The notes: generated from the sequence alone by a model not told the origin. DNA of 64,000 bases from Clostridiaceae bacterium (GCA_024635995.1 JAGXHW010000006.1:1-64000); one strand, 5' to 3'. Counted from the stretch's first letter, positions 48,742 to 58,595 are shown. Numbers and translations: made by a program.

Positions 48742-50685
48742 ATGGATTCATTGTTGGACCAGATTCAATCTCCGGAAGATCTAAAACCATTAAATGAAGA
48801 TGAACTGACACAGCTGGCAGGTGAAATTCGGCATTTTTTGGTACAAACAGTTTCCAAAACCGGTGGTCATCTGGCCTCCAACCTGGGAGTGGTTGAATTG
48901 ACCCTGGCGTTGCACCAGATGTACAACACTTACCAGGATAAAATCATCTGGGATGTGGGTCATCAAACCTATGTGCATAAAATACTGACAGGCCGTAAGG
49001 ATGCTTTTGACACCCTGCGCCAGTATGGTGGTTTAAGTGGGTTCCCCAAACGCCACGAAAGTGTTCACGACCACTTTAACACCGGACACAGCGCCACCTC
49101 CATCTCTGCAGCCCTGGGCATGGCCACTGCCAGGGATTTACGTAAAGAAACGTATGACATTCTGGCTGTCATAGGCGATGGTGCCCTGACCGGCGGCATG
49201 GCTTTTGAGGCTTTGAACCATGCTGGCCAAAGCCATGTGAACATGACCGTGGTCCTCAACGACAACAAAATGTCCATTGCCAAAAATGTGGGGGGCCTTT
49301 CCAACTACCTGACAAAAATCAGGACCATGCCGGTGTATTCCCGTCTGAAGGAAGACATCGAGCACATCATGGAACATTTCACTCTGGGTAAAACCGTTTT
49401 CAAAACAGCAGAAAAAGCCAAAGATTCCATTAAATATTTCTTTGTTCCAGGTATTTTGTTTGAAGAACTTGGCTTCACCTACATTGGTCCTGTGGATGGC
49501 CACAACATCAATGACCTGAAGGAAACGTTCCGTTTGGCAAAGCGTATAAACGGTCCTAAACTGGTGCATGTATTGACCATGAAGGGCAAAGGCTACCGAC
49601 CGGCAGAAAAGTACCCGGCTAAATTCCATGGTATCAGTGCTTTTCACCCTGAATCGGGACAAGTGAAAAGCCTGAAAAAGAAAATCACGTTTTCAGACAT
49701 TGCCGGGGCATCCGTTGAAAGAGCCGCTGAAAAAGACCCCCAAGTGGTGGCCATCACCGCTGCCATGCCCGACGGCACCGGACTTTCATCTTTTGAAAAA
49801 CGGTTTCCCCAGCGCTTTTTTGACGTTGGCATCGCCGAACAACATGCGGTGACCTTTGCCGCAGGTCAGGCAGCTGCCGGCCTCAAACCTTATTTTGCCG
49901 TTTATTCCAGCTTTTTACAGCGGGCTTACGACCAGGTGATTCATGATGTGTGCCTGCAAAACCTTAAGGTAACCTTCCTCATCGACCGGGCTGGCCTGGT
50001 GGGGCAGGATGGAGAGACCCATCATGGAGTGTTTGATTTATCCTATTTATCCACGGTGCCTCATTTAACCATGATGTCACCCGCTGACAAAACAGAACTT
50101 GAAAACATGATCGATTTTTCAGCAGAAATAGAAGGACCGGTATTTATCCGCTACCCCCGGGGAGAAGCTTTTACACTTGACATTCCTTCCACACCACTGG
50201 AAGTCGGTAAAGGACGCATGCTCCGTGCAGAAGGCACAGATTTTCTCATCATCGCTTTGGGCACCATGAACCAGACAGCCCTTAAGGTAGTGGAAGGGGC
50301 AAAAGAAGTGGGTCTCAAGGGCAGTGTGTTGGACCCTCGGTTTATTAAACCCCTTGACACAACCTTGTTGCTGAGTCAGGGTAGAAAATACAATCACATC
50401 TACGTATTGGAAGAAAATCAGCAAATTGGCGGCTTGGGTGACCAGGTGAAGGCATTGTACCAGACAAATGCCATCACAACACCGGTTGTCTCCATAGCCA
50501 TCCCAGATCACTTTACAGTGCAGGGAGATATGCACAGCTTGTATAATTTGCTGGGCATGACGCCGGAGCAGATCCTTCAGCAAATTAGTGAAAACCTTGA
50601 ACATGATGCAGTCTCAGAACAACAGGCAAAGGTGGTCAATTTGAAAGTGTCAGAGAAGAGGGCTTATGGCAAAACAGCGCATTGA
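48742..50685 (+). CDS. dxs: 1-deoxy-D-xylulose-5-phosphate synthase
   Basis: The protein is 647 aa from the ATG at 48742, with GAGAGGA upstream; an ATA/TTG-type start at 48631 would give a 37-residue extension unlike the family. Thiamine motifs are GDGALTGGMAFEALN and LNDNKMSIAKNVGG. The transketolase central part has DVGIAEQHAVTFAAG, and RPRG-like RYPRGEAFT follows. It makes DXP from pyruvate and glyceraldehyde phosphate, the first MEP-pathway step. It overlaps tlyA by 20 bases. Confidence 0.95.
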   Translation: MDSLLDQIQSPEDLKPLNEDELTQLAGEIRHFLVQTVSKTGGHLASNLGVVELTLALHQMYNTYQDKIIWDVGHQTYVHKILTGRKDAFDTLRQYGGLSGFPKRHESVHDHFNTGHSATSISAALGMATARDLRKETYDILAVIGDGALTGGMAFEALNHAGQSHVNMTVVLNDNKMSIAKNVGGLSNYLTKIRTMPVYSRLKEDIEHIMEHFTLGKTVFKTAEKAKDSIKYFFVPGILFEELGFTYIGPVDGHNINDLKETFRLAKRINGPKLVHVLTMKGKGYRPAEKYPAKFHGISAFHPESGQVKSLKKKITFSDIAGASVERAAEKDPQVVAITAAMPDGTGLSSFEKRFPQRFFDVGIAEQHAVTFAAGQAAAGLKPYFAVYSSFLQRAYDQVIHDVCLQNLKVTFLIDRAGLVGQDGETHHGVFDLSYLSTVPHLTMMSPADKTELENMIDFSAEIEGPVFIRYPRGEAFTLDIPSTPLEVGKGRMLRAEGTDFLIIALGTMNQTALKVVEGAKEVGLKGSVLDPRFIKPLDTTLLLSQGRKYNHIYVLEENQQIGGLGDQVKALYQTNAITTPVVSIAIPDHFTVQGDMHSLYNLLGMTPEQILQQISENLEHDAVSEQQAKVVNLKVSEKRAYGKTAH

Positions 50686-51472
50686 CGTGCTATTGGTTGA
50701 ACAGGGATTCTTTCCAAGCCGGGAAAAAGCCCGTGCAGCCATCATGGCCGGTCAGATACTGGCGGACAGGCAACGGGTGGACAAAGCCGGCACGAAAGTG
50801 GACGTTGGGGTAGACATCGAAATAAAAGGAGATGTCATGCCTTATGTCAGCCGGGGCGGCCTGAAACTGGAAAAGGCTATGCAACAATTTGATTTTGATT
50901 TGACAGGTGCTGTTTGTATGGACATCGGTGCTTCCACAGGCGGTTTCACCGACTGTATGCTTCAAAACGGTGCTTCTAAAGTGTTTGCCATTGACGTGGG
51001 TTACGGTCAGCTTGATTGGAAACTGCGGAACGACCCCCGGGTAGTGGTGATGGAACGCACCAACATTCGCCACGTGACTGCAGAAGACATTGGAGAGCCC
51101 ATGGACTTTATTTCCATCGACGTTTCCTTTATTTCTTTGAAATTGGTACTTCCCGTGGCCAAAACATTGCTTGGCACACAGGGAAAACTGGTGGCCCTTA
51201 TCAAACCCCAGTTTGAAGCAGGGCGGCAGCAGGTTGGCAAGAACGGTGTAGTGCGTGACGCCGCCATTCATGCCCAGGTAATTCAACAGGTGGTTGGTTT
51301 CGCCCAGGAGCTGGGTTTAACCCCGGAAGGCCTCAGTTTTTCTCCCATTCGGGGACCAAAAGGAAATGTGGAATTTTTATTGTCATTGTCTCGGATGGAA
51401 CTTCCGCAAACTGTTGTAACAGCGGAATTAATTGATAAAATTGTCATGAACGCCCATGGAAACCAATGGTAG
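50666..51472 (+). CDS. tlyA: TlyA-type rRNA 2'-O-methyltransferase
   Basis: The protein is 268 aa. It has an S4 RNA-binding domain (RIDVLLVEQGFFPSREKARA) at 1-60 and an FtsJ-like domain with SAM-binding DIGASTGGFTDCMLQNGA and catalytic-type IDVSFISLKLVLP and KPQFEAGR. The S4 plus FtsJ pairing defines the TlyA/hemolysin A family. It is cotranslated with dxs and followed by argR. Confidence 0.92.
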   Translation: MAKQRIDVLLVEQGFFPSREKARAAIMAGQILADRQRVDKAGTKVDVGVDIEIKGDVMPYVSRGGLKLEKAMQQFDFDLTGAVCMDIGASTGGFTDCMLQNGASKVFAIDVGYGQLDWKLRNDPRVVVMERTNIRHVTAEDIGEPMDFISIDVSFISLKLVLPVAKTLLGTQGKLVALIKPQFEAGRQQVGKNGVVRDAAIHAQVIQQVVGFAQELGLTPEGLSFSPIRGPKGNVEFLLSLSRMELPQTVVTAELIDKIVMNAHGNQW

Positions 51473-51507
51473 CAGTTTGTGTGATGGAAATTTGAAAGGA
51501 GGCAGCC

Positions 51508-51957
51508 ATGAAATATTTACGGCATGCGAAAATTTTGGAAATCATCATGAACCAGGACATCGAAACGCAGGAGGGATTGACGCAGGCATTGAAAAAGAAT
51601 GGGATGAACGTGACACAGGCCACAGTTTCCCGGGATATTAAAGAATTACGATTGATTAAACAAATGTCTCGCTCTGGACGTTACAAGTACGCCTCCCTGG
51701 CCAGCCAGGATGCCATGTTAACCGATCGGTTGGTGCGCCTGTTCAAAGAATCTATTGTGTCCCTTGACCACGCCGGCAACATTGTGGTGTTACGTACCAT
51801 TCCTGCCGCCGCCCAAGCCGCCGCATCGGCCATTGACGCCGCCAATTTTGACGAAGTGGTGGGTACCATTGCCGGTGACGATACCATCTTCGTGGTTGTC
51901 CGGGAAGCCAACCAGGCGGAAGATGTACAGGAAAAGTTCCGGAAACTGACAGATTAG
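51508..51957 (+). CDS. argR: Arginine repressor
   Basis: The protein is 149 aa with AAAGGAGG upstream. The winged helix has TQATVSRDIKELRLIK. The arginine-binding, hexamer-forming C-terminus has GTIAGDDTIFVVVR. Its placement between tlyA and recN is the standard Firmicute order, so it may be autoregulated or simply operon-linked. Confidence 0.94.
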   Translation: MKYLRHAKILEIIMNQDIETQEGLTQALKKNGMNVTQATVSRDIKELRLIKQMSRSGRYKYASLASQDAMLTDRLVRLFKESIVSLDHAGNIVVLRTIPAAAQAAASAIDAANFDEVVGTIAGDDTIFVVVREANQAEDVQEKFRKLTD

Positions 51958-51996
51958 GATCATTTATGATCACCACTGAATAGCAGGAGGGACTCT

Positions 51997-53700
51997 ATGC
52001 TGCTGGAACTTGAAATCAATGATTTTGCTTTGATTGATCACTTGCAGTTAACCTTTGGCCCGGGTTTAACCATTTTGTCAGGTGAAACCGGCGCCGGAAA
52101 ATCCATTTTGATTGACGCCGTCAGCATGTGTTTAGGCAGCCGGGCTGACCGTGAATTGGTAAAATCAGGTCGTGAAAAAGCCCGTGTACAGGCTGTTTTT
52201 GAGATGGTGGAAAAACCTCTTTACAAAGCTTTGCTTGAAGAAGCAGGCGTTCCTTTAGATGATACGGGACAATTGATTGTATCCCGTGAAATACATAACA
52301 CAGGCCGCAGCATTGCACGGATCAACGGCACCACGATTACCCAACAGCTGTTGAAATCCATCATGCAACAGGTCACAGACCTTCATGGACAACATGAACA
52401 TCAATCGTTGCTGCAACAGGAAACCCATCTGCAACTATTGGATGCTTTTGGCGGCCCTTCGTTGCAACAGGTCAAAAAGAAATATGAAGAAACTTATGCC
52501 CAGGTGCTGTCACTACAGACAGAACTGAAAAAACTGGGGTCCAGTGAAACAGAGCGAGCCAGACAGTTGGATTTTTTGTCATACCAACTAAAGGAAATTG
52601 AAAACGCTCAACTGCAACCAGGGGAAGAAGAAGCCCTGTCAGAACAGAATGAATTGCTTCGTCATGCCCAGCAAATCACCAAAGTGTTGGGTACTTTTCA
52701 TGAAGAAGTGTATGAAGGCAGCATGAGCACCGCCGTACTGGACATTCTGGGACAGAATGTAAAAGCCCTGTTGGATGTGGCGCCCTACAGCCGTGACCTG
52801 GAAGCCTTTGCTTCGCAGGCTGAAGAACTGCAGATTCGCTTGCAGGACTTTTCCCGGGAGTTGAACCGTTACCAGGAACACATTGAATTTGATCCTGAAG
52901 AAATTGTTCAATTGCAGGAACGACTGGATTTAATCCACGACCTGAAACGTAAATATGGTTCTACGGTGGAAGAAGTGCTGTCTTTTGTTAAGCATCTGGA
53001 GCAGGAGAAGCAGGACCTGGTTAACAGCGAAGCCCGTTACCTCAAAATACAGGGTGAGTTGGACCATGCTGCTTCCCAAACCCTTACCCTGGCAGAGAAA
53101 TTGCACAATCTGCGGGTAAAGGCAGCTGCGCTCATGGAAACAGAAATGGTGACCGTGTTAAAGGAACTGCACATGGGCAAGGTGATTTTTGCTGTCGAGA
53201 ATACAAAAGCAGATGAGTGCCTGGCGAAAGGCGTTTTTGATGAAAAGGGTGTAGACAATGTGTCTTTTCTCATATCCACCAATCCGGGCGAACCAGTGAA
53301 ACCCTTGTCAAAAATTGCCTCCGGGGGTGAAATGTCACGGATCATGCTGGCTTTCAAAACCATATTTGCCCGGCTTGATGCCATTCCCACCCTTATTTTT
53401 GATGAAATTGATACGGGTATTAGCGGCAAAACCGCCCAGGTGGTGGGGGAGAAGATGAAATATGTGGCAAAGCACCACCAGGTCATCTGCATCACCCATT
53501 TACCTCAAATTGCCGCCCTGGCAGACACACACTTGCAGATACAAAAATCCACCAAAGCGGATAAAACCCTGGTGGAAGTGAAGCAATTGTCTGAAGAAGA
53601 ACGTTTGCATGAACTGGGGCGATTGCTGGACGGTGATGTCTCGGATATTTCCCTGACCCACGCCCGGGAGATGCGGGAAAAAGCACAACGTGCTCAGTAA
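51997..53700 (+). CDS. recN: DNA repair ATPase RecN
   Basis: The protein is 567 aa, close to the family length. Walker A is SGETGAGKSILIDAV near residue 28, followed by coiled-coil arms (about 155-370). The ABC signature is KIASGGEMSRIMLAFK and Walker B is LIFDEIDTGISGKTA. It is an SMC-like protein that acts on double-strand breaks. It is the last gene of the rightward operon and converges on recX. Confidence 0.96.
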   Translation: MLLELEINDFALIDHLQLTFGPGLTILSGETGAGKSILIDAVSMCLGSRADRELVKSGREKARVQAVFEMVEKPLYKALLEEAGVPLDDTGQLIVSREIHNTGRSIARINGTTITQQLLKSIMQQVTDLHGQHEHQSLLQQETHLQLLDAFGGPSLQQVKKKYEETYAQVLSLQTELKKLGSSETERARQLDFLSYQLKEIENAQLQPGEEEALSEQNELLRHAQQITKVLGTFHEEVYEGSMSTAVLDILGQNVKALLDVAPYSRDLEAFASQAEELQIRLQDFSRELNRYQEHIEFDPEEIVQLQERLDLIHDLKRKYGSTVEEVLSFVKHLEQEKQDLVNSEARYLKIQGELDHAASQTLTLAEKLHNLRVKAAALMETEMVTVLKELHMGKVIFAVENTKADECLAKGVFDEKGVDNVSFLISTNPGEPVKPLSKIASGGEMSRIMLAFKTIFARLDAIPTLIFDEIDTGISGKTAQVVGEKMKYVAKHHQVICITHLPQIAALADTHLQIQKSTKADKTLVEVKQLSEEERLHELGRLLDGDVSDISLTHAREMREKAQRAQ

Positions 53701-53714
53701 AGACTGATAAACCT

Positions 53715-54398
53715 TTAGTAACCCTCCGGATTATTCAACACTTCTTCAACGGCCCGTTGGGCCAAATCTGATTCATAACCCTTCTGGAAGAGTGACTGTA
53801 GAATTCGCTGCCGCAACCTGCCTTTTATCGGTTCTTTCTTGGCCCATTTGTTATGGGTTTTATAAGCCAACGCCAAGGCCTGTTGATAGCGGGCATCGGT
53901 TTCCTCATCCCTGCCGGCCGTCACATCAGGGTCATATTCCAACTTGCGGATGACACTGTGAATCACCTCACCAGTGAAGCCACGGCTGAATAACTTTCGG
54001 TTGATCTGGTCCAGGCACTTTTTCCATGGCTGGTCCAGGTTATTCATGGCGTGTTTATGTGCCAGGACCAGGGCTTTTTCTTCATCAACAGTTTCGTCAT
54101 AGGTTTCCATGGTTTGTTGAATCAATTCCTCAGGAATACCCTTCTGGTTTAGTTTACGTGGCATACTGTTCTTACCCTTGGCTGGATGCATGTGTGTTAT
54201 TTCAGACACCCGCTTGGCATAACCTTCATCATCGATGTAGCCATATTCCTGTAACTTAGTCATCGCTTCATCAATTTCAGCCTTTGAATATTCCTTTTTT
54301 TCCAGGTATTTGGTCATTTCCTTACGGGTCCTGGCCTGATACGAAAGATACATTAAGGCTTTGCTAAGGGCACTTTGTTGTTTTTTCAATGTTTCCAT
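53715..54398 (-). CDS. recX: Regulatory protein RecX
   Basis: The protein is about 227 aa from the ATG at 54398; a TTG at 54389 is better spaced from AAAGGA and is a real alternative. Three-helix RecX repeats are visible (ALMYLSYQARTRKEMTKYLE, EYGYIDDEGYAKRVSEI, KGIPEELIQQTMETYDE, FSRGFTGEVIHSVI). RecX modulates RecA filaments. An extension to 54488 is open but starts with unrelated residues and is not favoured. Confidence 0.88.
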   Translation of the reverse strand: METLKKQQSALSKALMYLSYQARTRKEMTKYLEKKEYSKAEIDEAMTKLQEYGYIDDEGYAKRVSEITHMHPAKGKNSMPRKLNQKGIPEELIQQTMETYDETVDEEKALVLAHKHAMNNLDQPWKKCLDQINRKLFSRGFTGEVIHSVIRKLEYDPDVTAGRDEETDARYQQALALAYKTHNKWAKKEPIKGRLRQRILQSLFQKGYESDLAQRAVEEVLNNPEGY

Positions 54399-54450
54399 CC
54401 TTTCACATGTCACATCATATAGTGTCACATCATTTGTTGTATGCTTCTTT

Positions 54451-54500
54451 ATTGTACAACAACCCGACACCTTGTCAATTGAAGCCAAAAAAGGTATGAT
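54451..54500. promoter_or_regulatory. Overlapping divergent promoters, recX and nudix gene
   Basis: Leftward: TTGACA (54478-54473), 16 bases, TACAAT (54456-54451). Rightward: TTGTCA (54472-54477), 17 bases, TATGAT (54495-54500). The two -35 boxes share TTGTCAA, so only one polymerase can bind at a time. A direct repeat TGTCACATCAT lies at 54409-54419 and 54423-54433 in the recX leader. Confidence 0.7.
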
Positions 54501-54543
54501 GGTTTCATGTAATAGGATCCACCGAAAGGAGCATGATTAACTG

Positions 54544-55071
54544 ATGGAAGAAAAAACACTGAATTCAGCACGTCTCTACGAAGGGAAGATCATCAACCTT
54601 CGAGTGGACACAGTGGAATTGCCCGACAAAAAATATTCCAAAAGGGAAATTGTAGAACATTCCGGTGCTGCAGCTGTTGTCCCATTAACCATGGATGGGC
54701 ATGTGATTCTGATCAAACAGTTTCGAAAGCCCATTGAAGAAATCATATATGAGATTCCTGCCGGGAGGCTGGAAACAAAGGAGACGCCCAAAAAATGTGC
54801 GCTGCGTGAGCTGGCGGAAGAAACTGGCTACTCTGTGGGCACGTTGGAAGAATTAGTCACTTATTACCCCAGTCCAGGGTTTTCCAATGAAGTGATTCAT
54901 ATCTTTGTTGCCCGTGACCTGACTGAAGGAACTGCCAAGCCTGATGAGGATGAATACCTGGAAGTTATGAAAATTCCGCTGGAAGAAGCCCTGAAAATGG
55001 TTGAAGATGGCACCATCAAAGACAGTAAAACCATCATCGGTCTGCTGATGGCTGAGAGAAGGTCGTTATAG
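54544..55071 (+). CDS. NUDIX hydrolase, ADP-ribose pyrophosphatase type
   Basis: The protein is 175 aa. The NUDIX box is GRLETKETPKKCALRELAEE-TGY (G-x5-E-x7-REUxEE). The Pro-containing YYPSPGFSNEVIHIFVARDL segment is typical of ADP-ribose pyrophosphatases. It likely clears ADP-ribose. The next gene is xerD, a common pairing in Clostridia. Confidence 0.9.
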   Translation: MEEKTLNSARLYEGKIINLRVDTVELPDKKYSKREIVEHSGAAAVVPLTMDGHVILIKQFRKPIEEIIYEIPAGRLETKETPKKCALRELAEETGYSVGTLEELVTYYPSPGFSNEVIHIFVARDLTEGTAKPDEDEYLEVMKIPLEEALKMVEDGTIKDSKTIIGLLMAERRSL

Positions 55072-55137
55072 AATAATTGACGAATGTACGATAAAGAAGG
55101 TATACTAAAGAGAAAATGGACAGCAAAGGAGTTTGCC

Positions 55138-56013
55138 ATGGAAGCGTTATTACATGATTATCAAGCTTACCTAAAGGACAGCCGAAAATTATCCAACAAC
55201 ACACTGGAATCCTATCATCGAGATTTGAAGCAATTCATTCTTTATTTGAAGGATGAAGGCATTCGTCATCCTAAGGATGTCAGTCACACCACGCTCCTGA
55301 CTTATTGTACCAGTTTGGAAAAGAAAGGAAAAGCCGCCTCCACCATTGCCAGAAATGTGGCTTCGTTGCGCTGTTTTTACCAGTTTCTCTTCCAGCGAAA
55401 AGTCGTGGAGAACAATCCGGCGGAAAGTTTGGAAGCTCCTCGTGGGCCTAAAAAACTACCAAGCACCCTCTCCTTTGAAGAAGTTGACCGATTGTTAAAG
55501 CAACCTGTTGGCAAAGGCTTTAAGCCTGCCCGAGACCGAGCCATGCTTGAGCTATTGTACGCCACAGGTCTGCGTGTTTCTGAATTGATCACCTTAAATG
55601 TGACAGACGTTGACCTGAACCTTGGGTTCATCCGCTGTTGCCACGACCGTTCCAGGGAAAGGATCATTCCCCTGGGTACAAAAGCCATTGAAGCTGTCAA
55701 GGATTACCTTGATCACTACCGGCCAAAAAATGGTCAAAACAGGATATTCCTAAATGTACAGGGAAAACCCCTGTCTCGCCAGGGATTTTGGAAAATCATC
55801 AAAACTTATGCCAACCAGGCCGGCATAAACAAACCTATTACGCCACATACCCTGAGACATTCCTTTGCCACCCATTTATTGCAAAATGGGGCTGACATAC
55901 AGGCTGTTCAGGAAATGATGGGGCACTCAGATATTTCCACCACCCAGGTGTACGCTCAAATGATCCGCAGTCGTATCAAAGACGTATATAACAAAGCACA
56001 CCCACGTGCATAA
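55138..56013 (+). CDS. xerD: XerD-like tyrosine recombinase with altered active site
   Basis: The protein is 291 aa. The ATG at 55138 follows AAAGGAG (55125-55131); an upstream start at 55084 has no site. It has a SAM-like N-domain and a catalytic domain with Arg146 (ATGLRVSEL), His237-x-x-Arg240 (TPHTLRHSFATH), His263 and nucleophile Tyr272 (MGHSDISTTQVYAQM). The beta-hairpin normally reading GKGxKER is HDRSRER here, so the catalytic Lys position is Asp170. Length and gene neighbourhood fit the chromosome-dimer resolvase XerD, but the missing Lys leaves activity in doubt. Confidence 0.85.
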   Translation: MEALLHDYQAYLKDSRKLSNNTLESYHRDLKQFILYLKDEGIRHPKDVSHTTLLTYCTSLEKKGKAASTIARNVASLRCFYQFLFQRKVVENNPAESLEAPRGPKKLPSTLSFEEVDRLLKQPVGKGFKPARDRAMLELLYATGLRVSELITLNVTDVDLNLGFIRCCHDRSRERIIPLGTKAIEAVKDYLDHYRPKNGQNRIFLNVQGKPLSRQGFWKIIKTYANQAGINKPITPHTLRHSFATHLLQNGADIQAVQEMMGHSDISTTQVYAQMIRSRIKDVYNKAHPRA

Positions 56014-56379
56014 ATGACATCCAATATACATACAACGATCTGTTTATAACAGGTCACTGCTTCCCGGGTAATTTGAACCCTCACAACGCTCCAAATACAT
56101 TGCAATTATTTATTATATGCCTTTTTTATCAACCCGACAGTCTTTCATGGCCTTTCGGGTTTTTATTTTTGGATTATCAGATGTCTGTCACCACTATGAC
56201 TCCCTGTGTGTTTTCCACAGGGACAAATAGGGTAAAATGTGATAAAATGAACATCTAAGACGAAGAGTAGAGCCTGTTTGCGATTATAAATCCATAAACA
56301 TGGTATTTATGTATTATAAGATTAATGATATCTATAAGTTGTGTGACCTTAACGCAACTGCAGCGAAAGGAGTAAAAAC
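56014..56379. other. Intergenic gap, xerD to deoB
   Basis: The gap holds the terminator at 56131 and an AT-rich stretch before deoB. No small gene or known riboswitch was seen. A TATAAG-like element near 56315 could be a -10, but it is weak. Confidence 0.4.
56131..56170 (+). terminator. Rho-independent terminator
   Basis: AACCCGA (56131-56137) pairs with TCGGGTT (56155-56161), followed by a T-rich run. Confidence 0.8.
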
Positions 56380-57552
56380 ATGATTAAACGCGTTATACTG
56401 TTTATTTTGGATAGTGTTGGCATCGGCGCCCTGCCGGATGCCGAGGAATTTGGCGACGTGGGTTCCAATACCCTGGGCAACATCATCAAGGCTACGGGTG
56501 GCATTAACCTGCCCAACCTGCAGGCCTTGGGCCTTGGTAACATAGAAGGCATTGACGGGGTGGAAGCTGTGGCACAACCCACTGGGGCTTACGGCCGTTC
56601 CGAAGAAATTTCCAGCGGTAAAGACACCACCACCGGCCACTGGGAAATCGCCGGCATTCACACAAAAGAACCCTTCAGAACCTTCCCCGACGGCTTCCCT
56701 AAGGAAGTCATGGACCGGTTTGAAAAGGAAATCGGACGAGGAAGCCTGGGCAATTATGCCGCTTCCGGCACTGTCATTATTGAAGAACTGGGTAAAGAAC
56801 ATATGGAAACGGGCAAACCCATTGTCTATACCTCCGCTGACAGCGTTTTTCAGATCGCTGCCCACGAAGAAATCATCCCCATCGACGAGCTGTACCGTAT
56901 GTGCGAAATTGCCCGGGAAATCATGCGGGGAGATTTCGCACTGGCCCGGATCATTGCCCGGCCTTTTATCGGTGAGCCCGGTAATTTCTCCCGTACTCAC
57001 CGCCGCAAAGACTATTCCCTGGACCCGTCGGGTAAAACCGTGTTAGATTATCTGAAAGATGACGGCCAGGAAGTGGTGGGCGTGGGTAAAATAGAAGATA
57101 TTTTCAACGGTAAAGGCATCACCCAGTCGGTTCACACAGAAAGCAACATGGATGGTGTGGACCAGACACTGAACATGATGAAAAAGTTCCCCACTGGCTT
57201 AATCTTCACCAACCTGGTAGATTTTGACATGAAATTTGGCCATCGTCGTGATCCCGAAGGATACCGAAAGGCTCTGGAAGAAGCCGACGCCAGACTGCCT
57301 GAAATGATGGAGATGATGACAGACGATGACCTGTTGATCGTCACCGCCGACCATGGCAACGACCCCACCTATAAAGGATCCGACCATACACGTGAATATG
57401 TACCCATTCTGGTTGCCGGTGCACAGGTGAAAGCCGGCGCAGAGATTGGCACACGCCGCACCTTTGCCGACATTGCCAGTACCATTTCTGAAATGCTTAA
57501 CACGAAGGACACCGGCATTGGCACCAGCTTTGCCAAAGAAGTTTTAAAATAG
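56380..57552 (+). CDS. deoB: Phosphopentomutase
   Basis: The protein is 390 aa. Alkaline-phosphatase-fold metal motifs are ILDSVGIGALPDAEEFGD near the N-terminus, DTTTGHWEIAG with the phosphothreonine site, and VTADHGNDPTYKGSDHTREY near the C-terminus. It interconverts (deoxy)ribose 1- and 5-phosphates, linking the nucleoside phosphorylases that follow to central metabolism. Confidence 0.96.
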   Translation: MIKRVILFILDSVGIGALPDAEEFGDVGSNTLGNIIKATGGINLPNLQALGLGNIEGIDGVEAVAQPTGAYGRSEEISSGKDTTTGHWEIAGIHTKEPFRTFPDGFPKEVMDRFEKEIGRGSLGNYAASGTVIIEELGKEHMETGKPIVYTSADSVFQIAAHEEIIPIDELYRMCEIAREIMRGDFALARIIARPFIGEPGNFSRTHRRKDYSLDPSGKTVLDYLKDDGQEVVGVGKIEDIFNGKGITQSVHTESNMDGVDQTLNMMKKFPTGLIFTNLVDFDMKFGHRRDPEGYRKALEEADARLPEMMEMMTDDDLLIVTADHGNDPTYKGSDHTREYVPILVAGAQVKAGAEIGTRRTFADIASTISEMLNTKDTGIGTSFAKEVLK

Positions 57553-57633
57553 TGCTTTTGGAGCTAACGCAAGCACAGAATTAAGAACCTTTGAAGATAA
57601 CTAAAATATAGCGTATTGAAAGGACGTGACCCA

Positions 57634-58452
57634 GTGATTAGCATGGAAATGATCCAGGCAGCCGCCGCTGCCATTAAAGAGAAAAGCAGTCACCAACCTG
57701 AAATCGGTATGATCCTCGGCTCCGGCCTGGGAGTCATGGCCGATGAAGTTGAAAACCCCACCGTTATTCCTTATGAAGACATTCCTCATTTTCCTGTTTC
57801 CACCGTGGAGGGACACGCTGGAGAATTGGTCATCGGTACCCTCAGTGGAAAAGAAGTGGTGATGATGAAAGGGCGTTTTCACTTTTATGAAGGCTACGAT
57901 CCATCACTCATTGCTTTCCCCATCAGGGTGCTGATCGCCCTGGGCATAAAAAAGCTCATTGTCACCAACGCTGCCGGAGGCGTAAACGAATCCTTCAACC
58001 CTGGTGATTTAATGCTTATCACTGATCATTTGAACCTGGCGGGTACTAACCCTCTCATTGGCAAAAATGATGATCAGCTTGGGCCCCGTTTCCCGGATAT
58101 GTCCAATGCCTATGACTCGGCGTTGATGACACTGGCAAAAGAAACAGCTGCCCAGCAGGACCTGCAGCTTCAAAAAGGCGTATATGCCTGGTTCACAGGC
58201 CCCAATTATGAAACCCCGGCAGAAGTGCGCATGTCCCGGGTGCTGGGTGCGGATGCTGTAGGTATGTCCACAGTGCCAGAGGTGCTGGTGGCAGTTCATG
58301 GGGGCGTGAAGGTGTTGGGAATTTCCTGCATCACCAACATGGCCGCAGGCATTCTGGACAAGCCGCTTAACCATAAGGAGGTTATGGAAACCGCCCAGAT
58401 GGTGGAGTTACGATTTAAGCAGCTGATAAGGGATATACTGGCTAAAATGTGA
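57634..58452 (+). CDS. punA: Purine nucleoside phosphorylase, paralogue 1 (6-oxopurine type)
   Basis: The protein is 272 aa. The GTG at 57634 is nine bases after AAAGGA. It is a trimeric-type PNP with GSGLGVMADEV phosphate loop, HFPVSTVEGHAGEL, KGRFHFYEGYD and TNAAGGVN. The base-recognition residues are Glu193 (GPNYETPAE) and Asn235 (CITNMAAG), equal to human Glu201 and Asn243, so inosine and guanosine are expected substrates. It is followed by a second, diverged copy. Confidence 0.92.
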   Translation: MISMEMIQAAAAAIKEKSSHQPEIGMILGSGLGVMADEVENPTVIPYEDIPHFPVSTVEGHAGELVIGTLSGKEVVMMKGRFHFYEGYDPSLIAFPIRVLIALGIKKLIVTNAAGGVNESFNPGDLMLITDHLNLAGTNPLIGKNDDQLGPRFPDMSNAYDSALMTLAKETAAQQDLQLQKGVYAWFTGPNYETPAEVRMSRVLGADAVGMSTVPEVLVAVHGGVKVLGISCITNMAAGILDKPLNHKEVMETAQMVELRFKQLIRDILAKM

Positions 58453-58595
58453 TGTGTCAATTAAACAAGCAAGAGGTTAATAAGGAACTAGTTAATAAGC
58501 AAGTTGTAAATTTATTACAGATTAAATAATTCATTGAATGAAATATCCGTTAAATCACATGGTCTCAAGCCTATAAGCCTAAAAGGAGGCACATT

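Noticed and set aside
54451-54480. LexA/SOS box in the recX promoter
   Set aside because: GTTGTACAAC is palindromic but does not match the Firmicute GAAC-N4-GTTC consensus, and it overlaps the -10 element by chance.
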